From contig NZ_WMBB01000015.1 in assembly GCF_009708175.1 (NCBI RefSeq), positions 62,001 to 126,000 of the forward strand: DNA of 64,000 nt, written 5' to 3'. Positions 48,550 to 56,940 of this stretch are shown in pieces; position 1 is the stretch's first letter, and every line of letters begins with the position of its first letter. The DNA comes from Nocardia aurantiaca. Lineage in GTDB: Bacteria > Actinomycetota > Actinomycetes > Mycobacteriales > Mycobacteriaceae. Both the position numbers and the translations under genes were made by a program. A model generated the notes under the pieces. It was given only the letters and a program-made list of their open reading frames with translations. It had not been told where the DNA came from and did no database searches.

Positions 48550-50117
48550 CCACTGGAAACCACTCGACCGGTGAGGATTTCGTCACCCTGCTGCGGGAGC
48601 AAGTGCTGCGCACGCCCGACGCGCCCGCGCTGGGCATGATCGGCGAGCGGCCGCTCGGCTTCGCGGAATTGGACGCCCGGATCCGGCTGGTGGCGAAACG
48701 GCTGCACAGCAAGGGCTTCCGGCCCGGCGACCGCATGCTGTTCTCCATCCGGCCGTGCGTGGACGCGGTGGTGCTGGTGTTCGGGACCATCGCGGCGGGC
48801 GGCACCATCGTGTTCGTGGACCCGGGCGTCGGACCCGAATTGTTCGCGCGCCGACTGGAATTGGTGCGGCCGAGCTGGGCGGCGACCGAGTCGCTGCTGT
48901 ACTTGCTCAGCGGGCCGCTGCGGCGATACGGGCGCAAACTGGGGCTGTCGCTGCCGGAATTCGGGCGGCTGCCGGTGCGCCACATCCACAGCGGGCCGCG
49001 GCTGCCGGGCACGCCGCGCGAGTCCCTGCCCCTGCAGCGGCTGGTGGGCTCGGAGCCGGGCTGGTCCGGGCCCCCGATCCGGTCCACCGCGGCAGCGCCC
49101 GTCGAGGACCCCGATGCCGAGGCGCTCATCGTCTTCACCTCGGGCACCACCGCGGACCCGAAAGCCGTGGTGCACACCCGCGGTTCGCTGGGCGCGGGGC
49201 TGGCGGCCATGGCGGGCTGCACCACCCTCATGCCCGGCTCGCACCTGCACACCGAGCAGCTGATGATGGGGTTGCCCGCGGTGCTGGAGGGCGCGCGCTG
49301 GTCCATGCCGCGATATCCGCGCTTGCGCACCCATATCGATCCGATCGGCTTCGCGCGCACCCTCGGCTCGGCGACGCACACCTTCTTCACGCCCGCGGAC
49401 CTGGCGGTGGTGCTGGATGCCATCGAGGCCGGGCGGCTGATCGCGCCGACCCACCTCGAGGAGATATCGCTGGGCGGCGCGCCGGTGACCACCGCGCTGC
49501 TGCGCCGGGCCCGCGCCGCCCTCCCGGACACCGACTTCCTGGCCATCTACGGCATGACCGAAATCCTGCCGGCGGCCATCACCTCCGGTGCCGACAAGCT
49601 GGCCTTCGAAGGCTCCGGCGATCCGCTCGGCCCGCCGGTCGAGGGCGTCGACGCGCGCCTCGCCGACGACGGCGAGCTCATCCTCTCCGGCCCCAACCTG
49701 TGCCGCGGCTATCTCGGGGAAGCGCCGCTGAAGGAGATCGCGACCGGCGACCTCGCCCGCTTCGAGGGCGAGACCCTGGTACTGATGGGCCGCAAGAAGG
49801 ACATGATGATCCGCGGCAAGACCAATATCTATCCGGGCCTGTACGAACCGGCCATCGCGGGGGTCGCGGGCGTTCGGCAGGCCATCATGGTCGGCCTTCC
49901 CGACGAGATCGGCGACGAACGCATCGTGCTGGCGGTGGTGGCGGACCCGGGCGCCACCGAGGTCGAGGACCGCCTACGCCGTGAATTACCCTCCCTCATC
50001 GATGTTTCCGCGCTACCGGACGACATCGTGCTGGTCGAGGAGATCCCGGTCAGCGGGCGCACGAGCAAGCCCGACCGGGCCGCGCTACGCGCGCGCCTGC
50101 GGCAGCGGTTCGGCTGA
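48546..50117 (+). CDS. AMP-forming acyl ligase / OleC-like ANL enzyme
   Basis: 523 residues. ANL motifs: IVFTSGTTADPKAVVHTRGS (phosphate loop), FLAIYGMTEILPAAITSG (A5, with TE-x-LP as I recall in OleC proteins), GDLARFEGETLVLMGRKKDM (A7) and IRGKTNIYP (A8), with Lys near the end in SGRTSKPDRAAL (A10). N-terminal domain 1-400, C-terminal lid about 410-523. It could activate a fatty acid to acyl-AMP/CoA, or act as a beta-lactone synthetase on a beta-hydroxy acid. ATG 48546 overlaps the glycosyltransferase stop. Last gene of the operon. Confidence 0.87.
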   Translation: MTTGNHSTGEDFVTLLREQVLRTPDAPALGMIGERPLGFAELDARIRLVAKRLHSKGFRPGDRMLFSIRPCVDAVVLVFGTIAAGGTIVFVDPGVGPELFARRLELVRPSWAATESLLYLLSGPLRRYGRKLGLSLPEFGRLPVRHIHSGPRLPGTPRESLPLQRLVGSEPGWSGPPIRSTAAAPVEDPDAEALIVFTSGTTADPKAVVHTRGSLGAGLAAMAGCTTLMPGSHLHTEQLMMGLPAVLEGARWSMPRYPRLRTHIDPIGFARTLGSATHTFFTPADLAVVLDAIEAGRLIAPTHLEEISLGGAPVTTALLRRARAALPDTDFLAIYGMTEILPAAITSGADKLAFEGSGDPLGPPVEGVDARLADDGELILSGPNLCRGYLGEAPLKEIATGDLARFEGETLVLMGRKKDMMIRGKTNIYPGLYEPAIAGVAGVRQAIMVGLPDEIGDERIVLAVVADPGATEVEDRLRRELPSLIDVSALPDDIVLVEEIPVSGRTSKPDRAALRARLRQRFG

Positions 50118-50259
50118 GATCCGGACGCTCGCGCAGGGCGGTCGGCATCGCCTCCGCGAAATCCGGCACCTGCCGCTCGGACAGCGAACCGGCACCGTCG
50201 ATCACCGGAATCCGGGGGCCGTCCCATCTGCCGCGGAAGCAATTGCCGCGGAGGGAGTC

Positions 50260-51501
50260 TCAGCGGCCGCCGACGGGCTGGGGCGGCAGCGGGGTCGCCG
50301 AGATCTGGTTCTTCGGCTCGCCCTGCAAGGCCGACAGACCTTTCCAGGTCTCCCAGTCGATGGTCCAGTCGTAGATGTCGCCGTCGGCCGCGGAGAGCTG
50401 GATGCGGGTGCCGGTGACCTCGACCGGGTCCCCGTAGAGCGCGGTCGGGAAGTACGCCTGGGCATCGGACGGGCTGAGGTTGATGCAGCCGTTGGTGACG
50501 TTCGTATTGCCCTGGGCGGACAGCGACTCCGGATTGGCGTGGATGAACTCGCCATTGTTGGAGATACGCACCGCCCAGCGTTCCCGCACGTTCGTGTAGA
50601 ACGGCGGGTTCGACATCATGAAGTCCTCGTACTTCTCCGTCACCACGTGGATGCCGGAGCGCGTGACATTACGGTCCTGGTTACCCTCCCCGTAGCTGCA
50701 CGCGAAATCGAAGACGGTCTGGCCGTCCCGCACCACCTGCACACGGTGGGTGGGCGCGGCGGCCTTCACGATCTGGGCGCGACCGATCCGGAAGTCGGAG
50801 GTGAGGTCGGAGTCGCCGAACAGTCCGCCGCCCATGTCCAGGCCGTACAGCTTCGCGCCCACGTGCACGGTGGTGCCGGGCTGCCAATACTCGCGCGGAC
50901 GCCAGTGCACCCGGGAGCCGCCATTCTCGTCCTGCAGCCATGCCCACGAGCCCTCGGTGACCGGGGTGGCGGTGACGACCAGCGCCTTCTCCACGGCGGC
51001 CTTGTTCTCGACATGTCCCTTGAACTGCAACATGATCGGCGCGGCGATGCCGACCTCCTGGCCGTCACCGATGTTGATGGTGGCGGGCGCGGTCGACTTG
51101 GGGCTGATGGTGGTGAACTTGCCGTCGATGGCCACCGGCTTGTTGTCGGTGCCGATGGCGGTGCCGGACCAGGTGTAGGTGGCGCCGTAACCCAGCGGCT
51201 CGTTCACCGTGAACTTGCTGCGCGCGGCATCGAAGGCGCCGGTTACCTGCTTGCCGTTGGCATTGGTCAGCGCCAGCTGGTCGATGCGGCCGTTGCTGAC
51301 CGTCGCGGACACCGCCGCGGTCGGGTTGACGTTCTCGGCGCCGTTGCCCGGCTCCAGCTTGACGGACGCGACCGGAGCGGCCGGCTGCGCCTGGCCGCCG
51401 CCGCCCTTGTTCGACGACGAACACGCCGCCGCGATCACCGCCGTCGACGCCGCCAGCGCGGCCCGCATGGCCGCCCGGCGGGACAGTCCTCGATTGCTCA
51501 C
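50260..51501 (-). CDS. L,D-transpeptidase lipoprotein (LprQ/LdtMt5-like)
   Basis: 413 residues from GTG 51501. Signal with twin Arg (LSRRAAMRAALAASTAVIAA) and lipobox AAAC at about residue 27, so a lipoprotein, possibly Tat-exported. Two Ig-like domains (about 45-135 and 140-245) precede the YkuD catalytic domain: FIHANPESLSAQGNTNVTNG and CINLS, with the catalytic Cys and His (NGC in place of HGC). Makes 3-3 cross-links in peptidoglycan. Matches Rv0483. Divergent to none; it lies next to murB with 64 bases between on the same strand, forming a wall-synthesis pair. Confidence 0.92.
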   Translation of the reverse strand: MSNRGLSRRAAMRAALAASTAVIAAACSSSNKGGGGQAQPAAPVASVKLEPGNGAENVNPTAAVSATVSNGRIDQLALTNANGKQVTGAFDAARSKFTVNEPLGYGATYTWSGTAIGTDNKPVAIDGKFTTISPKSTAPATINIGDGQEVGIAAPIMLQFKGHVENKAAVEKALVVTATPVTEGSWAWLQDENGGSRVHWRPREYWQPGTTVHVGAKLYGLDMGGGLFGDSDLTSDFRIGRAQIVKAAAPTHRVQVVRDGQTVFDFACSYGEGNQDRNVTRSGIHVVTEKYEDFMMSNPPFYTNVRERWAVRISNNGEFIHANPESLSAQGNTNVTNGCINLSPSDAQAYFPTALYGDPVEVTGTRIQLSAADGDIYDWTIDWETWKGLSALQGEPKNQISATPLPPQPVGGR

Positions 51502-51565
51502 TTGTTCGACCCTACCCACGCAAACCGTGTATCCCGGACGCTGAATTGGTGGCGGAAGCCACTCG

Positions 51566-52681
51566 CTACAGGCTCACACCCACGGTCACAGGCTCGGGTT
51601 CCAAATGAATGCCGAAGCGCTCAGCAACCCCCTCGCGAACCGTGCGGGCGAGGGCCACCAGATCGGTCGCGGTGGCCGCGCCCCGATTGGTCAGCGCCAG
51701 CGTGTGTTTGGTCGACAACCGCGCCGGAGACCCATCACCCGGAAAGCCCTTGGCGAAGCCGGCGCGCTCGATGAGCCAGCCCGCCGAGAACTTTACCCCG
51801 CCGTCCGCGGGAAAGGTGGGCACGGTCACGTCCGCGCCCAGATGTGACGCGATCGCCGCACGCACCGCCGCCACCCGCGCATCCGGAATAACGGGATTGG
51901 TGAAAAAGGAACCCGCACTCCAGGTGTCGTGATCGGCCGGATCCAGCACCATGCCCTTGCCCGCCCGCAATCGCAGCACCGCCGCACGCACCTCGGCCGC
52001 CGGTCGGGACTCGCCCTCGGCCGCGCCCAGCGCGTTCGCCAGTTCCCGGTAGCCGAGCGGCGCGCTGGAACCGTCGGCGCGCAGGGCGAATTCGACCGCC
52101 AGCACCACGGCGGCGTCGCTGTGCTTGAGAACCGAAGTGCGATAACCGAATCCGAGCTCGTTCGGCCCGGCCCAGCGGATCTCGCCGGTCGCCCGGTCCA
52201 GCAACCGCACCCGGCGCAGCAAACTCGCCACCTCGACGCCGTAGGCGCCGACATTCTGGACCGGTGTGGCACCGGCCGAACCGGGAATTCCGGACAGGCA
52301 TTCGAGACCGCCGAAGCCGGCCGCCACGGTCGCTGCCACCACCGCGTCCCAGTTCGCGCCCGCCTCGGCGATCACCGTGTCACCGGTGATCTCCACGCCC
52401 TCGGTCGCGATCCGCACGACGACGCCGTCGAATCCGTCATCGCCGATGAGCAGATTGGAGCCACCGGCGATGAGCAGCACCGGGATCCCGGCCGCGTCCA
52501 GCGCGCGCACGGTCGCCACCAGCGCGTCGGTGGTCGCGCAGTCGGCGACCGTGGCCGGGCCGCCGACCCGCAGGGTCGTCAACTCCGCGAGCGGCACCTC
52601 GGCACGCAGCCGCGCACCGGTCGCTGTCAGCCGGTCCCGCAGGTCGTCGAACGACACCACCCGAGAAGTACGCACAGCCAC
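51566..52681 (-). CDS. murB: UDP-N-acetylenolpyruvoylglucosamine reductase MurB
   Basis: 371 residues. FAD-dependent reductase of cytoplasmic peptidoglycan synthesis. Seen: LTTLRVGGPATVADCATTDA, PVLLIAGGSNLLIGDDGFDG, GFGGLECLSGIPGSAGATPV (FAD site), ELGFGYRTSVLKH (catalytic Tyr/Lys region), GSFFTNPVIP (Ser general acid), SAGWLIERAGFAKGF. GTG 52681 or GTG 52675 is the start: an earlier GTG would run into the divergent DUF2505 gene. Only about 20 bases separate the two divergent starts, so their promoters overlap the opposite genes. Confidence 0.94.
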   Translation of the reverse strand: MAVRTSRVVSFDDLRDRLTATGARLRAEVPLAELTTLRVGGPATVADCATTDALVATVRALDAAGIPVLLIAGGSNLLIGDDGFDGVVVRIATEGVEITGDTVIAEAGANWDAVVAATVAAGFGGLECLSGIPGSAGATPVQNVGAYGVEVASLLRRVRLLDRATGEIRWAGPNELGFGYRTSVLKHSDAAVVLAVEFALRADGSSAPLGYRELANALGAAEGESRPAAEVRAAVLRLRAGKGMVLDPADHDTWSAGSFFTNPVIPDARVAAVRAAIASHLGADVTVPTFPADGGVKFSAGWLIERAGFAKGFPGDGSPARLSTKHTLALTNRGAATATDLVALARTVREGVAERFGIHLEPEPVTVGVSL

Positions 52682-52701
52682 AGACGGTAGCCTGTCAGAC
52701 C

Positions 52702-53187
52702 ATGGCGACACCTCTGGCCTTCACTGCGCACTCGACACACCCCATGGCCGCCGTGCGCGCGGCGTTCGCCGACGAGCAGTACTGGAAGGACCGCATCGAG
52801 ACGGTCGGCGGCCCCAACGCCCGCATCGACATCATCGTCATCGAAGGTGACCAGGTGCGCGTCGACATGGTGCAGACGATCCTGCCGGCCGATCTGCCCG
52901 CCCAGATCACCGCGATCAAGCCCGACGGCCTGATCATTCCGCGCACCGAGACCTGGCACGGCACCGGCGGCACCGTCGAGGCCCGCGTGGACGGCGCGCC
53001 CGCCACCGTGAACGGCACCCTGACCGTCATCGACAACGGCGCCGGCTCCACCTTTGTGGTGGACGCGTCCATCGACGTGAAGATCCCACTGTTCGGCAAG
53101 AAGATCGAGGCCGCCATCCAGCAGCACCTGAGCGAGCTGCTCGAGCGCGAGGCCGAGTTCACCAATAATTGGCTGAGCGCGCATTGA
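52702..53187 (+). CDS. DUF2505 protein (first of two)
   Basis: 161 residues. MATPLAFTAHSTHPMAAVRA, VGGPNARIDIIVIEGDQVRV, TVEARVDGAPATVNGTLTVI and VDASIDVKIPLFGKKIEAAI, HLSELLEREAEFTNNWLSAH. A START/SRPBCC-like helix-grip fold is suggested by the strand-rich middle and long C-terminal helix; a hydrophobic ligand is possible but unknown. Divergent from murB. Conserved in actinobacteria at this position (Rv0481c from memory). Confidence 0.85.
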   Translation: MATPLAFTAHSTHPMAAVRAAFADEQYWKDRIETVGGPNARIDIIVIEGDQVRVDMVQTILPADLPAQITAIKPDGLIIPRTETWHGTGGTVEARVDGAPATVNGTLTVIDNGAGSTFVVDASIDVKIPLFGKKIEAAIQQHLSELLEREAEFTNNWLSAH

Positions 53188-53272
53188 GCGACCCGCTCGA
53201 ACCGTATTCCGATCGAACGACCCGCTCGGAGATCGCACTGACTCGGTTCGCCCGGCAGTAACCTCAGCGATC

Positions 53273-53788
53273 GTGGCCCGCCGACTCGACTACTCCGCGC
53301 GATATCCGCTGCACACCACACGTGAGGTGTACGCCGCGATGATGAGCCGCGAACACTGGGATGCCCGCATCGAGGAACTGCGCAAGCACTCTCCGAACGA
53401 CATCGTCAGCCTCGACTCCAGCGACCACGGCATCACGATCGAACTGCGGCACGTACTCCCGCGCGACACCCTGCCCGACATGGCGCAGATGGTGGTGCAC
53501 CGGGACATGGTGATCACCCGCCGGGAAACCTACGGGCCCTACGCGGCCGAGGTGATCGGCGAGTACACCGCCGAAATCCCCAACAGCCCGGGCACTCTCG
53601 GCGGCACCATGCGGTTGTTCGCCACCGAGACCGGCTGCACGCTGCGCACCTCCTCGCGCGCGCAGGTCCATGTTCCGTTCTTCGGGCGCAGGCTCGAACA
53701 GCTCATGCTGGTCAACCTGGTGGACCTGTTCCGCGCCGAAGCCGAGGTGACGAAGGTTTGGCTGGATCAGCGGCACCCCGTCGGGTGA
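53273..53788 (+). CDS. DUF2505 protein (second of two)
   Basis: 171 residues from GTG 53273. Same layout as the preceding gene (YSARYPLHTTREVYAAMMSR, IRRETYG-type region TRRETYGPYAAEVIGEYTAE, SRAQVHVPFFGRRLEQLMLV, a final helix VDLFRAEAEVTKVWLDQRHP), so the two are tandem paralogues. 85 bases lie between them. Its stop overlaps the next gene start (GTGA). Function unknown; the same lipid- or ligand-binding possibility applies. Confidence 0.85.
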   Translation: MARRLDYSARYPLHTTREVYAAMMSREHWDARIEELRKHSPNDIVSLDSSDHGITIELRHVLPRDTLPDMAQMVVHRDMVITRRETYGPYAAEVIGEYTAEIPNSPGTLGGTMRLFATETGCTLRTSSRAQVHVPFFGRRLEQLMLVNLVDLFRAEAEVTKVWLDQRHPVG

Positions 53789-54558
53789 CCAAGCCGATCG
53801 GGACGATCACCCGCGGCACCACCGGTATCAACAGGCTCCGCCGCGGCGATCGCTGGATGATGCACGACCCGCTTGTCGCCAGAAGATTGCTAGAGGCGGC
53901 CGACCCGCTCGTCGTCGACCTCGGCTACGGCGCGAGCCCGGTGACCACCCTGGAAATGGCCGCCCGCCTCCGGACCGTCCGCCCCGACCTGCGCGTGGTC
54001 GGCCTCGAAATCGACCCGGAGCGTGTGGTCCCCGGCCGGGACGCGGTGGCCTTCGCTCGCGGCGGCTTCGAACTCGCCGGTCTGCGGCCGACCCTGGTGC
54101 GCGCCTTCAATGTCCTGCGGCAATACCCGGAATCCGCTGTCCCCGAAGCCTGGTCGACCATCCAGTCCGGCCTTGCCCCCGACGGCCTCCTCCTCGACGG
54201 CACCTGCGACGAACTCGGCCGCCGCTGCGCCTGGATCCTCCTCGACCGCACCGCACCCCTATCCCTCACCCTCGCCTGGGACCCTTTCACCGTCGCAACC
54301 CCCTCCGACATCGCCGAACGCCTGCCCAAGGCCCTCATCCACCGCAATATCCCCGGCGAACCCATCCACACCCTGCTCACCGCCGCCGACCGCGCCTGGG
54401 CGGTCGCCGCTCCGCTGGCCCCCTTCGGCCCCCGCATCCGCTGGCGGCATGCCACGAACCTGCTGCGCGAGCAGGGCTTTCCGCTCCGCCCCTACCGCCG
54501 CCGCCTGCGCGACAATGTGCTGACCGTCCCCTGGTCCGCGGTCGCACCCCTGCCCTGA
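53785..54558 (+). CDS. SAM-dependent methyltransferase-like protein
   Basis: 257 residues from GTG 53785, overlapping the DUF2505 stop. Motif I-like segment PLVVDLGYGASPVTTLEMAA with the acidic end of strand two in VVGLEIDPERVV, then LAPDGLLLDGTCDELG, a typical motif for a class I methyltransferase. No known target-recognition motif. C-terminal half is Pro/Arg-rich. Coupled to two DUF2505 genes. Substrate unknown. Confidence 0.75.
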   Translation: MTKPIGTITRGTTGINRLRRGDRWMMHDPLVARRLLEAADPLVVDLGYGASPVTTLEMAARLRTVRPDLRVVGLEIDPERVVPGRDAVAFARGGFELAGLRPTLVRAFNVLRQYPESAVPEAWSTIQSGLAPDGLLLDGTCDELGRRCAWILLDRTAPLSLTLAWDPFTVATPSDIAERLPKALIHRNIPGEPIHTLLTAADRAWAVAAPLAPFGPRIRWRHATNLLREQGFPLRPYRRRLRDNVLTVPWSAVAPLP

Positions 54559-54659
54559 GCGGGGTTTCGGCAAGTTGGGCCGTCCCCCTGCGGGTCCCGC
54601 ACCTCGACGCCTTCGTGGACGCCATCGGCCGATTCGCAGGCCGCGATGATCCGGGCGGA

Positions 54660-56159
54660 TCATCGGGGCCTGTGGAGCAGCTCCCGCACGGTGCCCGAGA
54701 TCGCGGCGGGAGCCAGCAGCGAGCGCGGCGCGAAGGGTTGCCGCCAGAGGCCGCCGTGGGCCGCGCCGGTCGCGAAAAGGGCTTCCGGGTTGGGCATTCG
54801 AGGCGCGTCCTCCGCGTAGAGGTCGGCGACCAGTTTGGCGGCCAACAGGGTACGGGCGGTGGCCGGGTCGAAGACCTCGATACCGAAGCGGGAGGCGGCC
54901 CGGTAAGCCGCTGTGCGCCAAGCGTGTTCGCGGCTGAGACCGCGGGTCCAGGCGGGCGGGGCGACGGTGAAGGACACCGTGTGGTCCGCGGACTGGGCCA
55001 GCACGGCCCGCCAACGCGGAAGGCGTTGCGCCAGCGCGTAATCCGGTCCGGCCAGGGCAGGCAGATTGTCGAACAGACCCCAGGCGCCACCCTCGGCGTC
55101 GAAGATCGGGCGGGTGTAGCTGAGGCGATAGAGCGAGCGCGGAGCCACCCGGTGCAGCAGATCCTGGGCACTGCCGCGAAACCCGCGCTGCGCCAGCTGA
55201 TCCCGCGCCGCAGCCACCACGGAGGCGGGTACGGCGTAGGTGTCCGTGGGCGACCCGAGCAATGCGAGGGCGGCGTCGGGGTGGCGCCGGAGCAGCATTT
55301 CGGCGAGGACATCCGAGGCCACGGCCAACCGGACACCGGCCGCCCCCGGCAGCCCGGCGTACAGGCCGAGCACCGGGCGGACGTCGCTGTGCGCGGTGAT
55401 CCAACGCGCCAGCGCCGGAAAGCTTCTGGAGATGTCCACGCCGGGTTCGCCGTCCGCGACCGGGAACCGCATGACACCGGCGCCGGCCTTCGCGCTCGCC
55501 CGCAACCGCTCCCACCACACCCGGCCCGGCCGATCCACCGCGAGAACGTCCGCACCCCATCCCAGCAGCGGCCGCAGCGGCCCGAGCTCCGCGCCCGCAC
55601 CGGTCACCGTGACCCGGAATCCCGGCAGCTGCAACCACTCCGGATGATCGATGACCCGCTCGACGGCCGCCACGAAGTCGGCTTCCAGAATGCCGTGCGT
55701 CTGCCATTCCGCGAGCCGCAGCCGCAGCGCGTCCTCGGACAGCAACAGCCCCCGCCAGGGCACCTCGAGGCGTTTCACCGCCGGGGCCTCGCCCGCCACC
55801 TCGGCGGTCTCCAGGACGGTCCCGTCGGCCTCGGCGTCCACATCGACGGTGTCCAGCGTCGCCACCATGCGCCCGACCGAGAACCGCAGCATGTGCCGCA
55901 CCGAACGCAGCCCGGCGTCGGCCATGCCGAGCGAGACCTCCGGCGCGCCGATGGCCAGCGCCGTCATGCCCCGGAAGACCCGGTGGTAGCCGTGCCGCCA
56001 GTCCCGGCAGGTCTCCACCGACTGCGCCAGATCGGCATCGTAGGGCCGGATCGCGTCGGCGACCACGGCCGCCGAGAACATGTCCGCGATCCGCTCGGGC
56101 GGGCCCGGCGGAAACACCAGATCCCACACGTCAGCACCGACCGTCCCCATGGCAGTCAC
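54660..56159 (-). CDS. Conserved hypothetical protein, about 500 residues
   Basis: 499 residues, soluble. There is a Rossmann-like stretch near residue 185 (VTVTGAGAELGPLRPLLGWG, then ADVLAVDRPGRVWWERL) and another region (LRFSVGRMVATLDTVDVDAE) but no named catalytic motif. The C-terminal part has SYTRPIFDAEGGAWGLFDNL and TRGLSREHAWRTAAYRAASR. ATG 56159 is used; ATG 56150 is possible. Convergent with the methyltransferase-like gene. I do not recognise the family. Confidence 0.7.
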   Translation of the reverse strand: MTAMGTVGADVWDLVFPPGPPERIADMFSAAVVADAIRPYDADLAQSVETCRDWRHGYHRVFRGMTALAIGAPEVSLGMADAGLRSVRHMLRFSVGRMVATLDTVDVDAEADGTVLETAEVAGEAPAVKRLEVPWRGLLLSEDALRLRLAEWQTHGILEADFVAAVERVIDHPEWLQLPGFRVTVTGAGAELGPLRPLLGWGADVLAVDRPGRVWWERLRASAKAGAGVMRFPVADGEPGVDISRSFPALARWITAHSDVRPVLGLYAGLPGAAGVRLAVASDVLAEMLLRRHPDAALALLGSPTDTYAVPASVVAAARDQLAQRGFRGSAQDLLHRVAPRSLYRLSYTRPIFDAEGGAWGLFDNLPALAGPDYALAQRLPRWRAVLAQSADHTVSFTVAPPAWTRGLSREHAWRTAAYRAASRFGIEVFDPATARTLLAAKLVADLYAEDAPRMPNPEALFATGAAHGGLWRQPFAPRSLLAPAAISGTVRELLHRPR

Positions 56160-56210
56160 CCTGCCACGAAATGGGCCGCCGCAAAACTCGAAGCCCGCAC
56201 GTCGCGGCCC

Positions 56211-56828
56211 CTACCGTGAGTCATCCCGCGTGCGGGTCAGCGCCCGGTGCAGCCGCGCCGCCGTGGCCGGATCCAGAGCGGCACTGGCGGCACGAATTTC
56301 GGCCCGTGCGCACCGGTGGATGGCGACCGCGTCGGCCACCACCTCATCCAGCGCGGCCTGCCCGATTCCCACCTCGGCCAGGTCCAGCACGGTCCGCAGC
56401 GGCGTCGTCACCAGGAAGGCCCCCGCCGACTCCACATCCGTGCGGGCGAACCCCCGCCGCAGCACCACCAGCCGCGGCGACAGCGGAAAACGCCCGACCC
56501 GCGCCGACAGGTGCACGAACCTCGGGCGCAACCGACCCAGACCGTGCAGTTCGGCGGCGCTGTGATGGGAGACGGCCGCGGACCCGTCGAACCAGGCCGA
56601 CCACATGGCGTACTCGTCCAGCGGTCCGTCCGGCCAGTCCGCCATCCGCAGCAACCCCACCCCCGAACGCAGAACTCGGCCGTCCCGCAGCCCGTCGCGA
56701 ATCCGGACCTCACATCCGGTGCGCAGCACCTGGCGGGTGGTGAAATAGCCGGCGTGCCGTGCGGCCAGCTCCCGCAACGCGTGCCATCCGTGTTCCGGAT
56801 CGGGCTCCGGTGCCGCGTTTCCAGCCAT
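56211..56828 (-). CDS. AbiEi-like antitoxin-domain protein (orphan)
   Basis: 205 residues from ATG 56828. The N-terminus ALRELAARHAGYFTTRQVLR is the AbiEi-type winged helix, followed by YAMWSAWFDGSAAVSHHSAA, ELHGLGRL, VESAGAFLVTTPLRTVLDLA and a long C-terminal helix region. In type IV toxin-antitoxin systems AbiEi is paired with the nucleotidyltransferase AbiEii. No such partner is adjacent: the downstream 499-residue protein does not look like one. Similar lone genes are common in actinobacteria, often with unknown role. ATG 56849 is an alternative start. Confidence 0.75.
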   Translation of the reverse strand: MAGNAAPEPDPEHGWHALRELAARHAGYFTTRQVLRTGCEVRIRDGLRDGRVLRSGVGLLRMADWPDGPLDEYAMWSAWFDGSAAVSHHSAAELHGLGRLRPRFVHLSARVGRFPLSPRLVVLRRGFARTDVESAGAFLVTTPLRTVLDLAEVGIGQAALDEVVADAVAIHRCARAEIRAASAALDPATAARLHRALTRTRDDSR

Positions 56829-56940
56829 GACTCTCAGGATAAGCCGCACCTATGTGTGATACGTCACAAATATGCCTGTGAGACGACACCCTCACGGGAA
56901 GCACAGAGCTCACTCAGAAACCTCGGGAAGAATCGCCTCC

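Noticed and set aside
54259..56127. Minus-strand 622-codon frame overlapping the unknown 499-residue gene
   Set aside because: Arg/Gly/Ala-rich content from a shifted frame. The 499-residue frame has ordinary protein composition.
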